A stretch of 64,000 nt of DNA from assembly GCA_964545315.1 (NCBI GenBank), contig CAZJGI010000011.1, forward strand, positions 5,868 through 69,867. The letters are read 5' to 3'. The notes beneath the pieces were generated by a model that searched no databases, was not told where the DNA came from, and worked only from the letters and a program-made list of their open reading frames with translations. The translations under genes were made by a program, and so were the position numbers. Below are positions 27,538 to 37,455 of this stretch, piece by piece (positions within the stretch are counted from its first letter, which is position 1; each line of letters begins with the position of its first letter). Source of the stretch: JAAYJR01 sp964545315 (GTDB lineage: Bacteria; Bacteroidota; Bacteroidia; Bacteroidales; Prolixibacteraceae).

Positions 27538-27545
27538 CAAAGATA
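27538..27545 (-). promoter_or_regulatory. Candidate -7 box for rlmN
   Basis: The minus strand reads TATCTTTG, the same sequence as the box before gltX, ending 13 bp before the upstream ATG and 19 bp before the Met3 ATG. No matching -33 TTG was found. Confidence 0.35.
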
Positions 27546-27626
27546 GATTAAAAGGGAAGAATTATTTTTTAATAATTCAGATAATTGAACCTTTTGAGTA
27601 TATTGCGAAAAATAAAATTTATAAAA

Positions 27627-28172
27627 ATGAGAACCGCATTATTTTTGAGCATTATTACAATAATTGGGATTTTCTTTTCACCGGGCAGGCCTGTTCCCGG
27701 AGCTGATGTTTACATTGAGCAGGAGGGTAGTGACCGCCCTGTCCTTTTTCAGCCAACAGGGGATAATGGTAAATTGACAATTTCAAATCTTTCCGCAGGT
27801 TTATACAGAATAAAGATAAATTTTCCTCAACAGTCCGGAAAATTTATGAGAGGATTCGACAGAATTGACTGCCGTTTGCAGGTTGGGTATCATAACAAAA
27901 AGAAAAAATATTTTATCAGGGAGAGAGAAGGTTGTTTTACAGTAGATTATTCTAAGTTTAATCGTATTGCCGGCAGGAACATTACACCTGTTTATAATGT
28001 TGACGTTTATGGAAGAGGTAAACGTGTGGAAATTGGAAAATTTGAGGTTAGCGGTGGAAATAACGGGGGGCTTACATTAGAGCTTAGGGCCCAGAAGCCT
28101 AAAAAATTCCAAAAATTGGTGAATAATCTGAGAGAGGATGTTGAAATGATTACCATAAGAAATAGTTATTAA
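27627..28172 (+). CDS. Exported protein of unknown function with carboxypeptidase-regulatory-like start
   Basis: About 181 residues from the ATG at 27627, which yields the Sec signal MRTALFLSIITIIGIFF. The next stretch, VPGADVYIEQEGSDRPVLFQPTGDNGKLTISNLSAGLYRIKI, reads like a small beta-sandwich of the carboxypeptidase-regulatory type (prealbumin-like). After that, a basic, tyrosine-rich region (VGYHNKKKKYFIREREGCFTV) and a short beta-rich tail follow. I do not recognise the family beyond that. It is monocistronic, divergent from rlmN and convergent with kbl. The longer frame from 27585 has no better start. Confidence 0.6.
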   Translation: MRTALFLSIITIIGIFFSPGRPVPGADVYIEQEGSDRPVLFQPTGDNGKLTISNLSAGLYRIKINFPQQSGKFMRGFDRIDCRLQVGYHNKKKKYFIREREGCFTVDYSKFNRIAGRNITPVYNVDVYGRGKRVEIGKFEVSGGNNGGLTLELRAQKPKKFQKLVNNLREDVEMITIRNSY

Positions 28173-28234
28173 TATTTGTAAGTAAAGATGTTTGTAACCT
28201 GGTTGTGTGGTTTATTACATATGCAGGAGGTGCA

Positions 28235-28302
28235 ATAAAAATATATTTTTATAAACTTACTCCCCCGGATATCTTATTATTGAAGTGTAAGAAAGTATCC
28301 GG
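28235..28302. other. AT palindrome and GC-capped hairpin between convergent genes
   Basis: An 18-bp perfect AT palindrome (28235-28252, ATAAAAATATATTTTTAT) is followed by a hairpin at 28265-28302, with CCGGATA/TATCCGG outer stems and TCTTA/TAAGA inner stems separated by a three-base bulge. It lies between the ends of the unknown gene and kbl, so a shared end-of-transcription or mRNA-stabilising role is possible, although no T-run follows. Confidence 0.35.
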
Positions 28303-28337
28303 CTGATATATATTCTGTTGTATTTGAAATTTAACAG

Positions 28338-29525
28338 TTATATGATATTAAGGTTTTTACCTGTTTTTATGAATGCGTCTACAGCACGGTCTATTTGTTT
28401 TTTTGTATGAGCGGCCGAAAGCTGCACCCTGATTCGTGCTTTTCCTTTCGGAACAACCGGGTAGCAGAATCCAATAACATATATTCCTTCTTTCAGGAGT
28501 TCATCTGCAAACTTAATTGCAAGAGGTTCATCATAAATCATCACAGGTACTATTGCTGTGTTTCCTTTTACCAGATCGAAACCGGCAGATTCCATCTTAG
28601 ACCGGAAATAACGTGCATTTTCAATTGTTTTTGCAGGTAAATCATCAGATTCTGTAAGCAATTCAATTACTTTCAGCGTAGCTCCCACTGTTGCCGGTGC
28701 AAGTGTGTTTGAAAACAGATATGGACGTGAACGCTGCCTCAACATTTCGATTATTTCTCTTCGTCCTGATACACATCCACCGTTTCCGCCTCCCATTGCT
28801 TTTCCAAATGTGGTGGTAATAATATCCACCCTGCCCTCCAATCCATAATATTCAGTTGTTCCCCGGCCTCTTTCACCTATGTAACCGGTAGCATGTGAAT
28901 CATCGACTAAAACCAGGGAATTGTATTTTTCAGCCAGTGTTGCAATGTCAGACAGCCTGGCCATATCACCATCCATTGAAAATATACCGTCAGTGACAAT
29001 CATTCTGTATTTTGAGTCCCCGGCGTCTGAAAGACATTGCTCCAGGCTTTCCATGTCTGAATGTTTGTATCTGAAACGTTGTGCCTTACATAGCCTTATA
29101 CCGTCAATAATAGAGGCGTGGTTCAATTCATCTGAGATAATAGCAGAATCAGGCCCCAGCAAAGGTTCAAATACCCCGCCGTTGGCATCAAAACAAGCGC
29201 AATATAAGATTGTATCTTCAGTTCCCAGAAATTCTGACATTTTTTGTTCCAACTTTTTATGTATCTCCTGGGTGCCGCAAATGAAACGAACGGATGATAA
29301 TCCAAAGCCCCAGTTATTCATTATCTCCTGAGCGGCTTTAATTACTTCGGGATGATTGGAGAGACCTAAATAATTGTTGGAGCAAAAGTTTAATACAGTT
29401 TCCCCTGTCGATATCTGAATCTCCGAACCCTGAGCAGAAGTGATTATCCTTTCTGATTTATAGAGTCCCTGCTCCTTTAATTCCTTCAGGGTGTTTTTTA
29501 GTTCGTTTTTTATTTCCCGATACAT
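28338..29525 (-). CDS. kbl: Glycine C-acetyltransferase (2-amino-3-ketobutyrate CoA ligase)
   Basis: 395 residues, normal length for Kbl. Motifs: NFCSNNYLGLSNHPEV near 45, the HASIIDGIRL region, LVDDSHATGYIGERGRGT near 205, and the PLP lysine in TTFGKAMGGGNGG. It joins glycine and acetyl-CoA to 2-amino-3-ketobutyrate, or runs the reverse in threonine degradation. Its usual partner, threonine dehydrogenase (tdh), is not adjacent. The C-terminus has the KGKARIRVQLSAAHT sequence of Kbl. Transcribed alone on the minus strand. Confidence 0.94.
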   Translation of the reverse strand: MYREIKNELKNTLKELKEQGLYKSERIITSAQGSEIQISTGETVLNFCSNNYLGLSNHPEVIKAAQEIMNNWGFGLSSVRFICGTQEIHKKLEQKMSEFLGTEDTILYCACFDANGGVFEPLLGPDSAIISDELNHASIIDGIRLCKAQRFRYKHSDMESLEQCLSDAGDSKYRMIVTDGIFSMDGDMARLSDIATLAEKYNSLVLVDDSHATGYIGERGRGTTEYYGLEGRVDIITTTFGKAMGGGNGGCVSGRREIIEMLRQRSRPYLFSNTLAPATVGATLKVIELLTESDDLPAKTIENARYFRSKMESAGFDLVKGNTAIVPVMIYDEPLAIKFADELLKEGIYVIGFCYPVVPKGKARIRVQLSAAHTKKQIDRAVDAFIKTGKNLNII

Positions 29526-29788
29526 AATTTTATTTTTTAGAATTGAAATTTTATTTCTTGTTTTAACACTTGATATACCAATTTATTTTTCCGGATAATT
29601 ATATGTGTAATTGTAATGTTGTTTTATCCCATTTAGGATTGTTCCTTAAATTTAGGTAAATCTATCAATTATTTCTTAAATGAATATAAATTTATATTTA
29701 CATGTAACGGGATGGAAATTGCATTTGAATTTATTCATTCATTTTTTTGTTCATATCTGCAAGCGATAGGCATATAAAAAGAAAAAGA

Positions 29789-29796
29789 TATCTTTG
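29789..29796 (+). promoter_or_regulatory. Candidate -7 box for gltX
   Basis: TATCTTTG, a full match to TAnnTTTG, 23 bp before the gltX ATG at 29820. A TTTG at 29746-29749 is too far upstream to act as its -33 element, so only the -7 box is supported. Confidence 0.4.
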
Positions 29797-29819
29797 CAGT
29801 GACCAAAAAAAGTGAATAA

Positions 29820-31369
29820 TGAACAATAAACAAGTCAGGGTACGATTTGCTCCGAGTCCGACAGGTCCCCTTCATATCGGAGGTGTCAGGACAGCTTTAT
29901 TCAACTACCTGTTTGCAAAAAAACATAACGGTGTTTTTATATTAAGGATAGAAGACACTGATCAAAAAAGACTTGTCCCCGGAGCAGAGGATTATATAGT
30001 TGAAAGTTTGAAATGGTGTGGTCTTAATCCCGATGAAGGCCCTGGTATAGGAGGAGAATGTGGCCCATACAGGCAAAGTGAACGGAAAGCGATTTACAGG
30101 GTATATGCTGAACATCTTATTGAGACAGGTGATGCTTACATAGCATTTGACACTCCGGACGAGATTGAAATGTTAAGAAAAGAGGCAGAAGCTGCAGGCG
30201 AAATTTTTTCTTACGGAATAAAAACCCGGAATAGTTTGTCAAATTCATTGAACTTGTCATCCTCTGAAGTAAAACGAAGAATTAAAGATGGAGAACCATA
30301 TGTGGTGCGATTTAAAATGCCCGAAAATGAGGATGTGTCAGAAGATGATATTATCAGAGGGCAGGTAACATTCAATACAACAAAAAGCCTTGATGATAAG
30401 GTACTTTTTAAATCTGATGGAATGCCTACATACCATCTTGCAAATGTTGTCGATGACTATCTGATGGGTATAACTCATGTTATCCGGGGTGAGGAGTGGC
30501 TTTCTTCTTTACCGCTGCATGTCCTGCTTTACCGTGCATTCGGATGGGAATCAATACGGCCTGAATTTGCTCATCTGCCCCTGATACTGAAACCTCACGG
30601 AAAAGGAAAACTAAGTAAGCGTGACGGTGAAAAGATGGGTTTCCCGGTATTCCCTCTTGAATGGAAAGATCCTTTAACTGGTGAATTTTTTCATGGATAC
30701 CGTGAAGACGGGTATTTTCCCGAGGCTTTTATTAACCTGCTTGCTTTATTAGGATGGAATCCGGGTACTGAACAGGAGTTTTTCACTTTGAATGAACTTG
30801 TTGAAATTTTCAGCCTGGAAAGAGTTGTTAAATCCGGTTCCCGGTTTGATCCTGACAAAGCCCGTTGGTTTAACAAACACTACTTTCAGGCCAAAAGTGA
30901 AAAGGAACTAAAAGTTCTTTTTAAACCGGTACTCGATAAAAAGGGTGTCGTAGAAACTGATGAAAAAATTGAGAAAGTGATCGCAGAGATAAAGGAAAGA
31001 TGCGAGTTTGTTTCTGACCTGTGGACACATAGTAGTTACTTTTTTGTAGCTCCCGGTGATTATGACAGTAAAACAATTCAAAAGCACTGGAAAGATGATA
31101 CCAATGAAAAGCTTCTTCTGATTGCTGATTTTCTGAAAGATACAGAACAATGGAACGCAGGATCACTAAAAGAGCAATTTTCAGATTTCGTGAGTAATAA
31201 TCAATGGAGTTTTAGCACCGTAATGAGCCCTTTGAGATTATGCCTTGTTGGCGAAAATAAAGGACCTGATATCTTTAAAATTTTTGAATTACTTGGTCAA
31301 GATGAAACTGTCAGCAGAATAAATAAAGGAATTGAAGTGATAAGGAAAGAGAAGATTTCAAATGGCTAA
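29820..31369 (+). CDS. gltX: Glutamyl-tRNA synthetase
   Basis: 516 residues of a class I aminoacyl-tRNA synthetase. The HIGH-type motif is in RFAPSPTGPLHIGGVRTALFNYLF near residue 8, and the KMSKS-type motif is KLSKRDGEKMGFPVFPLEW near 262. The C-terminal anticodon-binding region extends to the end. It charges tRNA-Glu; whether it is discriminating or also charges tRNA-Gln cannot be told here. Coordinates begin at the ATG at 29820. It is followed after 63 bp by a serine/threonine dehydratase-like gene on the same strand, so the two may share a message. Confidence 0.97.
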
Positions 31370-31432
31370 TGTCAATGTTTTTTATATAACAATAATCCAT
31401 ATGATACCTTTAAAATAATTAATTTTAATCCT

Positions 31433-32395
31433 ATGAAATTTCTTCCCACATTTTCAGATGTTGAAAGAGCACATGGGCTCATCAGTGATTATGTCCATTA
31501 TACTCCTGTTTTTCATTCAGGGAGTATAAATAGTATTGCCGGATGTGACATATCTTTTAAATGCGAAAATTTTCAAAAGGCAGGTGCTTTTAAATTCAGG
31601 GGTGCATGCAATGCTCTAATTTCTTTGTCGGGAGCAGGGATTGATTTAAAAAAGGGAGTTGCCACACATTCTTCAGGCAATCATGCAGCTGCGCTGGCAC
31701 TTGCTGCTAAAATGCGGGGATTGAAGGCTTATATTGTGATGCCTGTCACTTCATCAGAAATCAAGAAGAAAGCAGTTGCCGGTTATGGCGCTGAGATAAC
31801 TTTTTGTGAACCCACGCTGGAGTCTCGTGAATCAACGCTTGCAAAAGTTATTGCCCAAACAGGAGCTACAGAGGTGCATCCATACAACGATGTTAACATA
31901 ATTGCCGGTCAGGGTACTGCTGCCCTTGAATTAATTGAGGAGGCCGGGCAGTTCGATATCATTATGACACCTGTAGGGGGAGGAGGACTTATAAGCGGAA
32001 CTGCAATCACCGTAAAAGAGTTGCTTCCTGATTGCAGGGTGATAGCTGCTGAACCATCTGGCGCTGACGATGCCTTCCGTTCTTTTCAATCAAAGAAGCT
32101 GGTGCCGTCAGTAAATCCCAAAACAATAGCCGACGGTTTGCTTACCTCATTGGGAACCAGGAATTTCGCAATAATTCTCGATAAGGTTGATAGTATAGTT
32201 ACTGTTTCAGAGGAAAAAATTGTTGAGGCTATGCGTCTGATCTGGGAAAGGATGAAAATAATAATTGAACCGTCATCTGCAGTTCCTTTGGCAGCTATCC
32301 TGGAAAGTAAAGTAGATGTTCATAACAAGAGGGTGGGAATAATTTTATCGGGGGGAAACCAGGATTTGGATAAACTGCCTTTCAAAAAGCAGTAA
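31433..32395 (+). CDS. PLP-dependent threonine/serine dehydratase or serine racemase-like protein
   Basis: 320 residues of a fold-type II PLP enzyme. The lysine in FKFRGACNAL (about 52-61) holds PLP, SSGNHAAALALAAK (about 79) binds the substrate carboxylate, and GGGGLISG (about 180) cradles the phosphate. No ACT regulatory domain is present, so this is the short catabolic/biodegradative type or a serine racemase. It deaminates threonine or serine to the 2-keto acid, or racemises serine; the two cannot be separated by eye. It is 63 bp after gltX and convergent with the cardiolipin synthase gene. Confidence 0.87.
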   Translation: MKFLPTFSDVERAHGLISDYVHYTPVFHSGSINSIAGCDISFKCENFQKAGAFKFRGACNALISLSGAGIDLKKGVATHSSGNHAAALALAAKMRGLKAYIVMPVTSSEIKKKAVAGYGAEITFCEPTLESRESTLAKVIAQTGATEVHPYNDVNIIAGQGTAALELIEEAGQFDIIMTPVGGGGLISGTAITVKELLPDCRVIAAEPSGADDAFRSFQSKKLVPSVNPKTIADGLLTSLGTRNFAIILDKVDSIVTVSEEKIVEAMRLIWERMKIIIEPSSAVPLAAILESKVDVHNKRVGIILSGGNQDLDKLPFKKQ

Positions 32396-32412
32396 AAGCA
32401 ATAATAATTTCA

Positions 32413-33864
32413 TTACAGCATCGGGCTGACAATATGTGCCAGTGATTCTCTGAGTTTGACATGCCATGCGCGCTTTGTCCATACCGCCAATCTTATCTCG
32501 CGGCTGTTTTCTATATCTGTTTTAAAAATTTGAACCATCTTGTCCGTGAATTTTCTGTCATACATAAATGCGTTTACTTCGAAATTGGTCTCCAGGCTTC
32601 TGAAATCAAGGTTGGATGTTCCAACACTTGAAAATATATCATCAACAATTATATATTTACTGTGGATAAATCCTGTTTTATAAAAGTATATCCTTATTCC
32701 TGCCTCAAGAAGTTGCTCAATATATGAGAAAGAGCACCATCGGGAAATTAATCCATCCGATTTTTCCGGAATAATTATTCTGACATCCACATTACTTAAA
32801 GCTGCTGTTTTTAAAGCTTCATTAATATGGATTGGAGGCATAAGATAAGGGGTCACAATATAAACATTGTTTCTGGCGCCAGCTATTGCTGTAAAAAAAG
32901 CCTGACCGATAGATTCCCAGTCAGAATCAGGGCCGCTTGAAGATATCTGAACAGGTATGCCCGGATTTTGGGTTATGGGCGGAAAATAATTTTTTCCTGA
33001 TAAATTTTCATTAATAATAAAAAACCAGTCAGCTGCAAATACAACCTGCATACTGGTTACTGCATCCCCTTCTATCCGGAGATGTATATCCCTCCATGGC
33101 CCTATACCTTCTATGCCGTCAAGATAGCGGTCTGCAATGTTAACGCCTCCTGTAAATCCAATCTCGCCGTCGATAATAATTAACTTACGGTGATTCCTGT
33201 AATTTACACGGGATGTTAACCTTGGAAATCTTACCTCCATAAAGGAATAGACTTCTATACCTGAATTTGTCAGTTCTTTAATGTAACTTTTACTGAGACC
33301 CCAGCTGCCTACATCATCTATTATTATTCGGACCTCAACCCCTTCATTACTTTTTTCTATAAGAAGATCCTTTAACTGATTGCCTATATTGTCATTGGAA
33401 ATGATGTAGTATTCCAAATGAATGTGATGTTTCGCATTTTTAATTGCCGAAAAAATTTCTTTGAAGGTTACAGCTCCACCCTGTAAAATTTTTAACCGGT
33501 TACCAGTAGTTAACAGAGAATTTGAATTATTGAGTAAAAGCCTGATAATATTTTCTTTTTCACGGACTTCCTTTTCCAGTTTCAATATTGATTGTTCAAA
33601 CTGTTTAAGTTGATTAGCAGATGATATGCGTATCCTGCTTAAACTTTTTATTCCTTTTCTGGAGAATAATTTTTGCTTTCGAAATTCCTGACCGAAAAAA
33701 AGATAGAAAATAACCCCGAAAACAGGTAACAGAAGCAAAGCCAATACCCAGGCGGTAGTCTTATAGGGCGACCTTTTTTCCCATATTATCATTATTGCTA
33801 CCGGAATGGCCGTAAGCAAAAACACAAGGGTGAATATTTTCCAAAAATCAAATTCCGGCTGCAT
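32413..33864 (-). CDS. cls: Cardiolipin synthase
   Basis: 483 residues of the phospholipase D superfamily. Two N-terminal membrane segments (about 10-60) precede two HKD motifs: HRKLIIIDGEIGFTGG (about 225) and HSKYIIVDDIFSSVGTSN (about 396). It condenses two phosphatidylglycerols to cardiolipin and glycerol in the inner membrane. Length and domain order match bacterial ClsA. It is monocistronic, divergent from the DUF6146 gene with 126 bp between. Confidence 0.94.
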   Translation of the reverse strand: MQPEFDFWKIFTLVFLLTAIPVAIMIIWEKRSPYKTTAWVLALLLLPVFGVIFYLFFGQEFRKQKLFSRKGIKSLSRIRISSANQLKQFEQSILKLEKEVREKENIIRLLLNNSNSLLTTGNRLKILQGGAVTFKEIFSAIKNAKHHIHLEYYIISNDNIGNQLKDLLIEKSNEGVEVRIIIDDVGSWGLSKSYIKELTNSGIEVYSFMEVRFPRLTSRVNYRNHRKLIIIDGEIGFTGGVNIADRYLDGIEGIGPWRDIHLRIEGDAVTSMQVVFAADWFFIINENLSGKNYFPPITQNPGIPVQISSSGPDSDWESIGQAFFTAIAGARNNVYIVTPYLMPPIHINEALKTAALSNVDVRIIIPEKSDGLISRWCSFSYIEQLLEAGIRIYFYKTGFIHSKYIIVDDIFSSVGTSNLDFRSLETNFEVNAFMYDRKFTDKMVQIFKTDIENSREIRLAVWTKRAWHVKLRESLAHIVSPML

Positions 33865-33990
33865 ATTTCTTAAAATCAGATTACCGATATAAAATTCATC
33901 ATTTTTTTAATGAAAAACAATTTTGGCATAAATTTCGTATTAACAAGAGATGAAATTTGTTGGATTAAAAGAAAACGGAGTTTATAAGCC

Positions 33991-34407
33991 ATGAATAAAT
34001 TATTAATAATTTCAGGTATTGCTGCCTTTATACTTGCATGTACTGCCCAAAAACAAGCTGTAAATATAAAGGCCGGGGAATCAGAAAGTTTAGAAGAAGA
34101 TTCAGTGGAATATGTACTGGAAACATTTGATCCTAATTTTGAAACCTGGTATGCTTTGAATAATTCCCCTTCACAATATCATTCAGAAAGATATTATGAG
34201 GGGTGGAATCAGCGATATGTCTCAGCATGGAACTATAATGCTTCAACGTCACACAAAAACAGATTTTTTGAACATATAATTGGTTATGATCCGACAATAG
34301 ATTATAATTTTGAATTGGACCATAAACTATTTTACTATTTTTTATATGTGGAGAATGTATTGAAAATAGAGATCATGACAGGAGGTCCCAAAGCTTTGCC
34401 GTTTTAA
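33991..34407 (+). CDS. DUF6146 family lipoprotein
   Basis: 138 residues. A lipoprotein signal (MNKLLIISGIAAFILAC) is followed by a Bacteroidota-restricted domain with FDPNFETWYALNNSPSQYHSERYYEGWNQRYVSAWN-like sequence and a tail ending near FYYFLYVENVLKIE. This matches the DUF6146 family, whose function is unknown. It is predicted to be anchored in the outer membrane or inner membrane outer leaflet. Its stop codon overlaps the convergent ribD stop by 4 bp. Confidence 0.82.
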   Translation: MNKLLIISGIAAFILACTAQKQAVNIKAGESESLEEDSVEYVLETFDPNFETWYALNNSPSQYHSERYYEGWNQRYVSAWNYNASTSHKNRFFEHIIGYDPTIDYNFELDHKLFYYFLYVENVLKIEIMTGGPKALPF

Positions 34408-35450
34408 TCAGGATTAATGAAAATTTTAAGCCGGTCAGCATCCAGTGTCTCTTCAGCTAAGAGCTTACCTTTGAACTGAGGTGCTTTTACACCATCAAAG
34501 AAAAATTTATCACCAATAAAAATATGAGTTTCATCCCACATTTTTTTATCTATAAAGCTTTCTAAAAGTTTTCTTCCCCCTTCCACTACCAGGGATAATA
34601 TTTTTTGCCGGTAGAGGATGTTTAAAACCTGTGTAATAATTTCTCTTTCAAAATCTATTTTTACATATGATATTGAACCCTCCTCAGATTCTTTTTCTGA
34701 ATTGAAAATAAGGGTCTTGCCCTCAGGTTTAAATAATTTTAGATTTTTGCTGAGCCGCAGGTTTTTATCGACAACCACACGAAGAGGATTTCTTCCATGC
34801 CAGTGGCGGACTGTCAGGGAGGGGTCATCTTTTTGAGCCGTGTTTGTTCCCACTAAAATTGCATCTTCAACAGACCTGATTTTATGTACAAGCCTTCGGG
34901 CTAATTCTCCTGTAATCCAGGTTGGCATTCCATAGTTTTCAGGGGTTCGGTTTATATCAATAAACCCATCTGTCGTTTGTGCCCATTTCAAAATTATGTA
35001 GGGCCTTTTTTTTTGGTGATAAGTAAAGAATCTTTTATTTAGTGTACTACATTCCTTTTCCAGTATACCTGTTGTTACTTCAATTCCTGCGTCAATCATT
35101 TTTTTAATTCCTTTACCGGCGACTATAATATTTGGATCGATGCTTCCTATTATTACCCGGGGTATTTTTTTTGCAATTATCAGATCGGCACATGGAGGTG
35201 TCAGGCCCTGATGAGAGCATGGCTCAAGATTGACATAAAGAGTACTATCTTTCAATATCTTATCATCTTCAAGAGAGTTAATGGCATTCACTTCTGCATG
35301 CGGGCCCCCGTATTGTCTGTGAAATCCCTCTGCTATTATTTTATCCCCGCATACAATAACGCATCCTACCATAGGATTAGGAGATGCACTTCCGGCGCCC
35401 AGCATTGCCAGGTCAAGGCACCTTAGCATGTATTTTTCGTTTACAGACAT
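34404..35450 (-). CDS. ribD: Bifunctional diaminohydroxyphosphoribosylaminopyrimidine deaminase/5-amino-6-(5-phosphoribosylamino)uracil reductase
   Basis: 348 residues. The N-terminal deaminase has zinc ligands His in GGPHAEVNAI and two cysteines in LEPCSHQGLTPPCADLI; the C-terminal reductase begins near PYIILKWAQTTDGFID (about 150), with LVGTNTAQKDDPSLT binding the cofactor. These are the second and third steps of riboflavin synthesis. A -7 box lies at 35479-35486. No other rib genes are linked except ribF about 2 kb away on the same strand, which is not in an operon with it. Confidence 0.95.
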   Translation of the reverse strand: MSVNEKYMLRCLDLAMLGAGSASPNPMVGCVIVCGDKIIAEGFHRQYGGPHAEVNAINSLEDDKILKDSTLYVNLEPCSHQGLTPPCADLIIAKKIPRVIIGSIDPNIIVAGKGIKKMIDAGIEVTTGILEKECSTLNKRFFTYHQKKRPYIILKWAQTTDGFIDINRTPENYGMPTWITGELARRLVHKIRSVEDAILVGTNTAQKDDPSLTVRHWHGRNPLRVVVDKNLRLSKNLKLFKPEGKTLIFNSEKESEEGSISYVKIDFEREIITQVLNILYRQKILSLVVEGGRKLLESFIDKKMWDETHIFIGDKFFFDGVKAPQFKGKLLAEETLDADRLKIFINPD

Positions 35451-35478
35451 TTAACCGGAATAATTATCTTTATCATGC

Positions 35479-35486
35479 CAAATGTA
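35479..35486 (-). promoter_or_regulatory. Promoter candidate for ribD
   Basis: The minus strand reads TACATTTG (-7) with TTG 20 bp upstream (35507-35509), the expected Bacteroidota spacing. It ends 28 bp before the ribD ATG and overlaps the divergent prmC start region. Confidence 0.45.
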
Positions 35487-35491
35487 ACACA

Positions 35492-36331
35492 ATGAATGCT
35501 ACAATTCAATATATCGAAGAAGAATTAAAAGGTTTTTATCCTGCCGGGGAGGTTAAGGCAATCACCAGATTGATTTTTAAGCATGTATGTCAAAGGGATT
35601 ATTACATGATAAGACTTGACAGGGATTACAGGCCGGATAATTGTGTTAAAAAAAATATATATGAGATCGTGAGGAGGCTGAAAACTAACGAGCCCATTCA
35701 ATATATTCTTGGAGAGACAGAGTTTTACGATTTGCCAATTATTGTAAAACCAGGTGTTCTTATTCCACGCCCCGAGACGGAGGAACTTGTCCGGTGGATC
35801 ATTGAGTCTGTAAATATTTCTTCCCCTTCAATTTTGGATATTGGTACCGGAAGCGGATGCATAGCTTTGTCTTTAAAGAAGATGATCAGTGATGCGCAAG
35901 TATCAGCATTTGATCATTCTGAATTGGCAGTTAATATTGCAAGGCAAAATTCAAAAAATAACAATCTGGATGTAAAATTTTTTCATGCTGATATTTTTAA
36001 TTGGGAATCAGCTATTTGGGATATTTATGATGTTATCGTTAGTAATCCGCCATATGTTTTAGAAAAGGAAAAGAGAGAAATGTCAGACAATGTACTTAAA
36101 TTTGAACCTGAAGATGCTTTGTTTGTCAGAAATGATGAACCATTATTATTTTATTTTGCAATTACCAGGTTTGCCCAAAGATATTTGTCAGAAGGAGGAT
36201 GGCTGTATTTTGAGATTAATGAATCATTAGGAGGCGAAATGGTAAAGCTTTTGTCTGAAGAAAAATTTAAAAATGTTGAATTGAAGAAGGATATTAACGG
36301 AAAAGACAGAATGATAAGAGGCCGTAAATAA
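35492..36331 (+). CDS. prmC: Peptide chain release factor N5-glutamine methyltransferase
   Basis: 279 residues from the ATG at 35492 (MNATIQYIEEELKGFY). The longer frame from 35384 overlaps ribD and lacks conserved sequence. Motifs: the N-terminal helical domain ends at YILGETEFYDLPIIVKPGVLIPRPETEELV, SAM-binding ILDIGTGSGCIALSLK follows, and the catalytic NPPY is in VSNPPYVLEKEK. It methylates the GGQ glutamine of RF1 and RF2. It is divergent from ribD, separated by 41 bp. Confidence 0.95.
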   Translation: MNATIQYIEEELKGFYPAGEVKAITRLIFKHVCQRDYYMIRLDRDYRPDNCVKKNIYEIVRRLKTNEPIQYILGETEFYDLPIIVKPGVLIPRPETEELVRWIIESVNISSPSILDIGTGSGCIALSLKKMISDAQVSAFDHSELAVNIARQNSKNNNLDVKFFHADIFNWESAIWDIYDVIVSNPPYVLEKEKREMSDNVLKFEPEDALFVRNDEPLLFYFAITRFAQRYLSEGGWLYFEINESLGGEMVKLLSEEKFKNVELKKDINGKDRMIRGRK

Positions 36332-36396
36332 ATGGCATTTATGATAATAATTATTTGAGAATATAATATCATACCACATCTAAATGAGCTATAATT

Positions 36397-37455
36397 TTGA
36401 AGAAAGTCGTTAAATACATACTTTTATTTTTAAATTTTTTGGCAGCAGGATGCCTGATAATATCCTATTCATCGGGCTATCTTTCACCTGAGAAGTGGTG
36501 GCTTCCATCTTTTTTTGGTCTGGCATATCCATTTATATTCCTCATTAACCTGTTTTTTGTATTTATGTGGCTGATAAATAAACCTTCATATATGTTTTTA
36601 TCTCTGGGGGTAATTATTTTAGGATTTGGATTTATAAAGCGTTCCATTCAGATAAAAGGCAGATCGATTGAGAAGGGTGATATTGAGGTTCTTTCATACA
36701 ATGTCAGAGCTTTTACAGGTCAGGGCACAGATGAAAATATTAACACAGCTCAGGCGATAACGGAGTTTCTCAGGGAACAGGAGCCTGATATTATTTGTCT
36801 TCAGGAAGTCAGATTAAGAAAAAACAGCATCTTTAACCTGGCTGAGACTGTAAAAGACCTGCAATTTATTAAGCATTATCAATATGCCAGGTCGAGTACA
36901 ACTTTTGGATCTGTTACCATGACGCGATATCCTATTGTAAATATGGGAGAGATACGATTCAGAAACTCACGTAATATGTCCATATTTACTGATATGTTGA
37001 TTGAAGGTGATACAGTGAGAGTATATAATATTCATCTTCAATCCTACAGGATGGATCCCGACTCATATTCAATTATCTATAAATGGCCTGAGGAAAAGAA
37101 TGATCTTAAAAAAATCCGTGAAATGGGATCAAGGTTGAAAAATTCATTTTATATGAGGGCTCAACAGGTTGAGACTATAAGAGAGCATATTGAAAGCTGT
37201 CCGCATAAAATAATATTATGTGGTGATTTCAATGATACTCCTGTTTCTTATTCCTATATGCAATTGAATAGAAAGCTTAAAGATGCATTTGTCTGTTCAG
37301 GGAAAGGTATTATGCCAACTTACATAGGAAAACTTCCTTCATTACGTATAGACTATATATTTCATAGTAAAGAGTATGGTTCCTACAGTTTTCAAACACA
37401 TGATTTCAGGTATTCTGATCATTTACCGGTATCCTGTTCACTTGTCAAGAAGTGA
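36397..37455 (+). CDS. Endonuclease/exonuclease/phosphatase family protein with membrane N-terminus
   Basis: 352 residues starting at TTG (36397), needed because no ATG occurs before the hydrophobic segments. Three membrane segments fill residues 5-75, then an EEP catalytic domain: VLSYNVRAFTG (Asn), EPDIICLQEVRL (Glu), YNIHLQSYRMD, LCGDFNDTPVSYSY, and DYIFHS...YSDHLPV (His). The active site would face the cytoplasm or periplasm depending on topology. The substrate class (nucleic acid, phospholipid or phosphoinositide) cannot be decided. Its 3' end overlaps ribF by 37 bp in a convergent arrangement. Confidence 0.85.
   Translation: MKKVVKYILLFLNFLAAGCLIISYSSGYLSPEKWWLPSFFGLAYPFIFLINLFFVFMWLINKPSYMFLSLGVIILGFGFIKRSIQIKGRSIEKGDIEVLSYNVRAFTGQGTDENINTAQAITEFLREQEPDIICLQEVRLRKNSIFNLAETVKDLQFIKHYQYARSSTTFGSVTMTRYPIVNMGEIRFRNSRNMSIFTDMLIEGDTVRVYNIHLQSYRMDPDSYSIIYKWPEEKNDLKKIREMGSRLKNSFYMRAQQVETIREHIESCPHKIILCGDFNDTPVSYSYMQLNRKLKDAFVCSGKGIMPTYIGKLPSLRIDYIFHSKEYGSYSFQTHDFRYSDHLPVSCSLVKK

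Noticed and set aside
36392..36399. TAATTTTG, a -7-like box just before the EEP gene
   Set aside because: It overlaps the TTG start codon of the gene, no -33 element is present, and no later start preserves the membrane segments, so it is probably a chance match.
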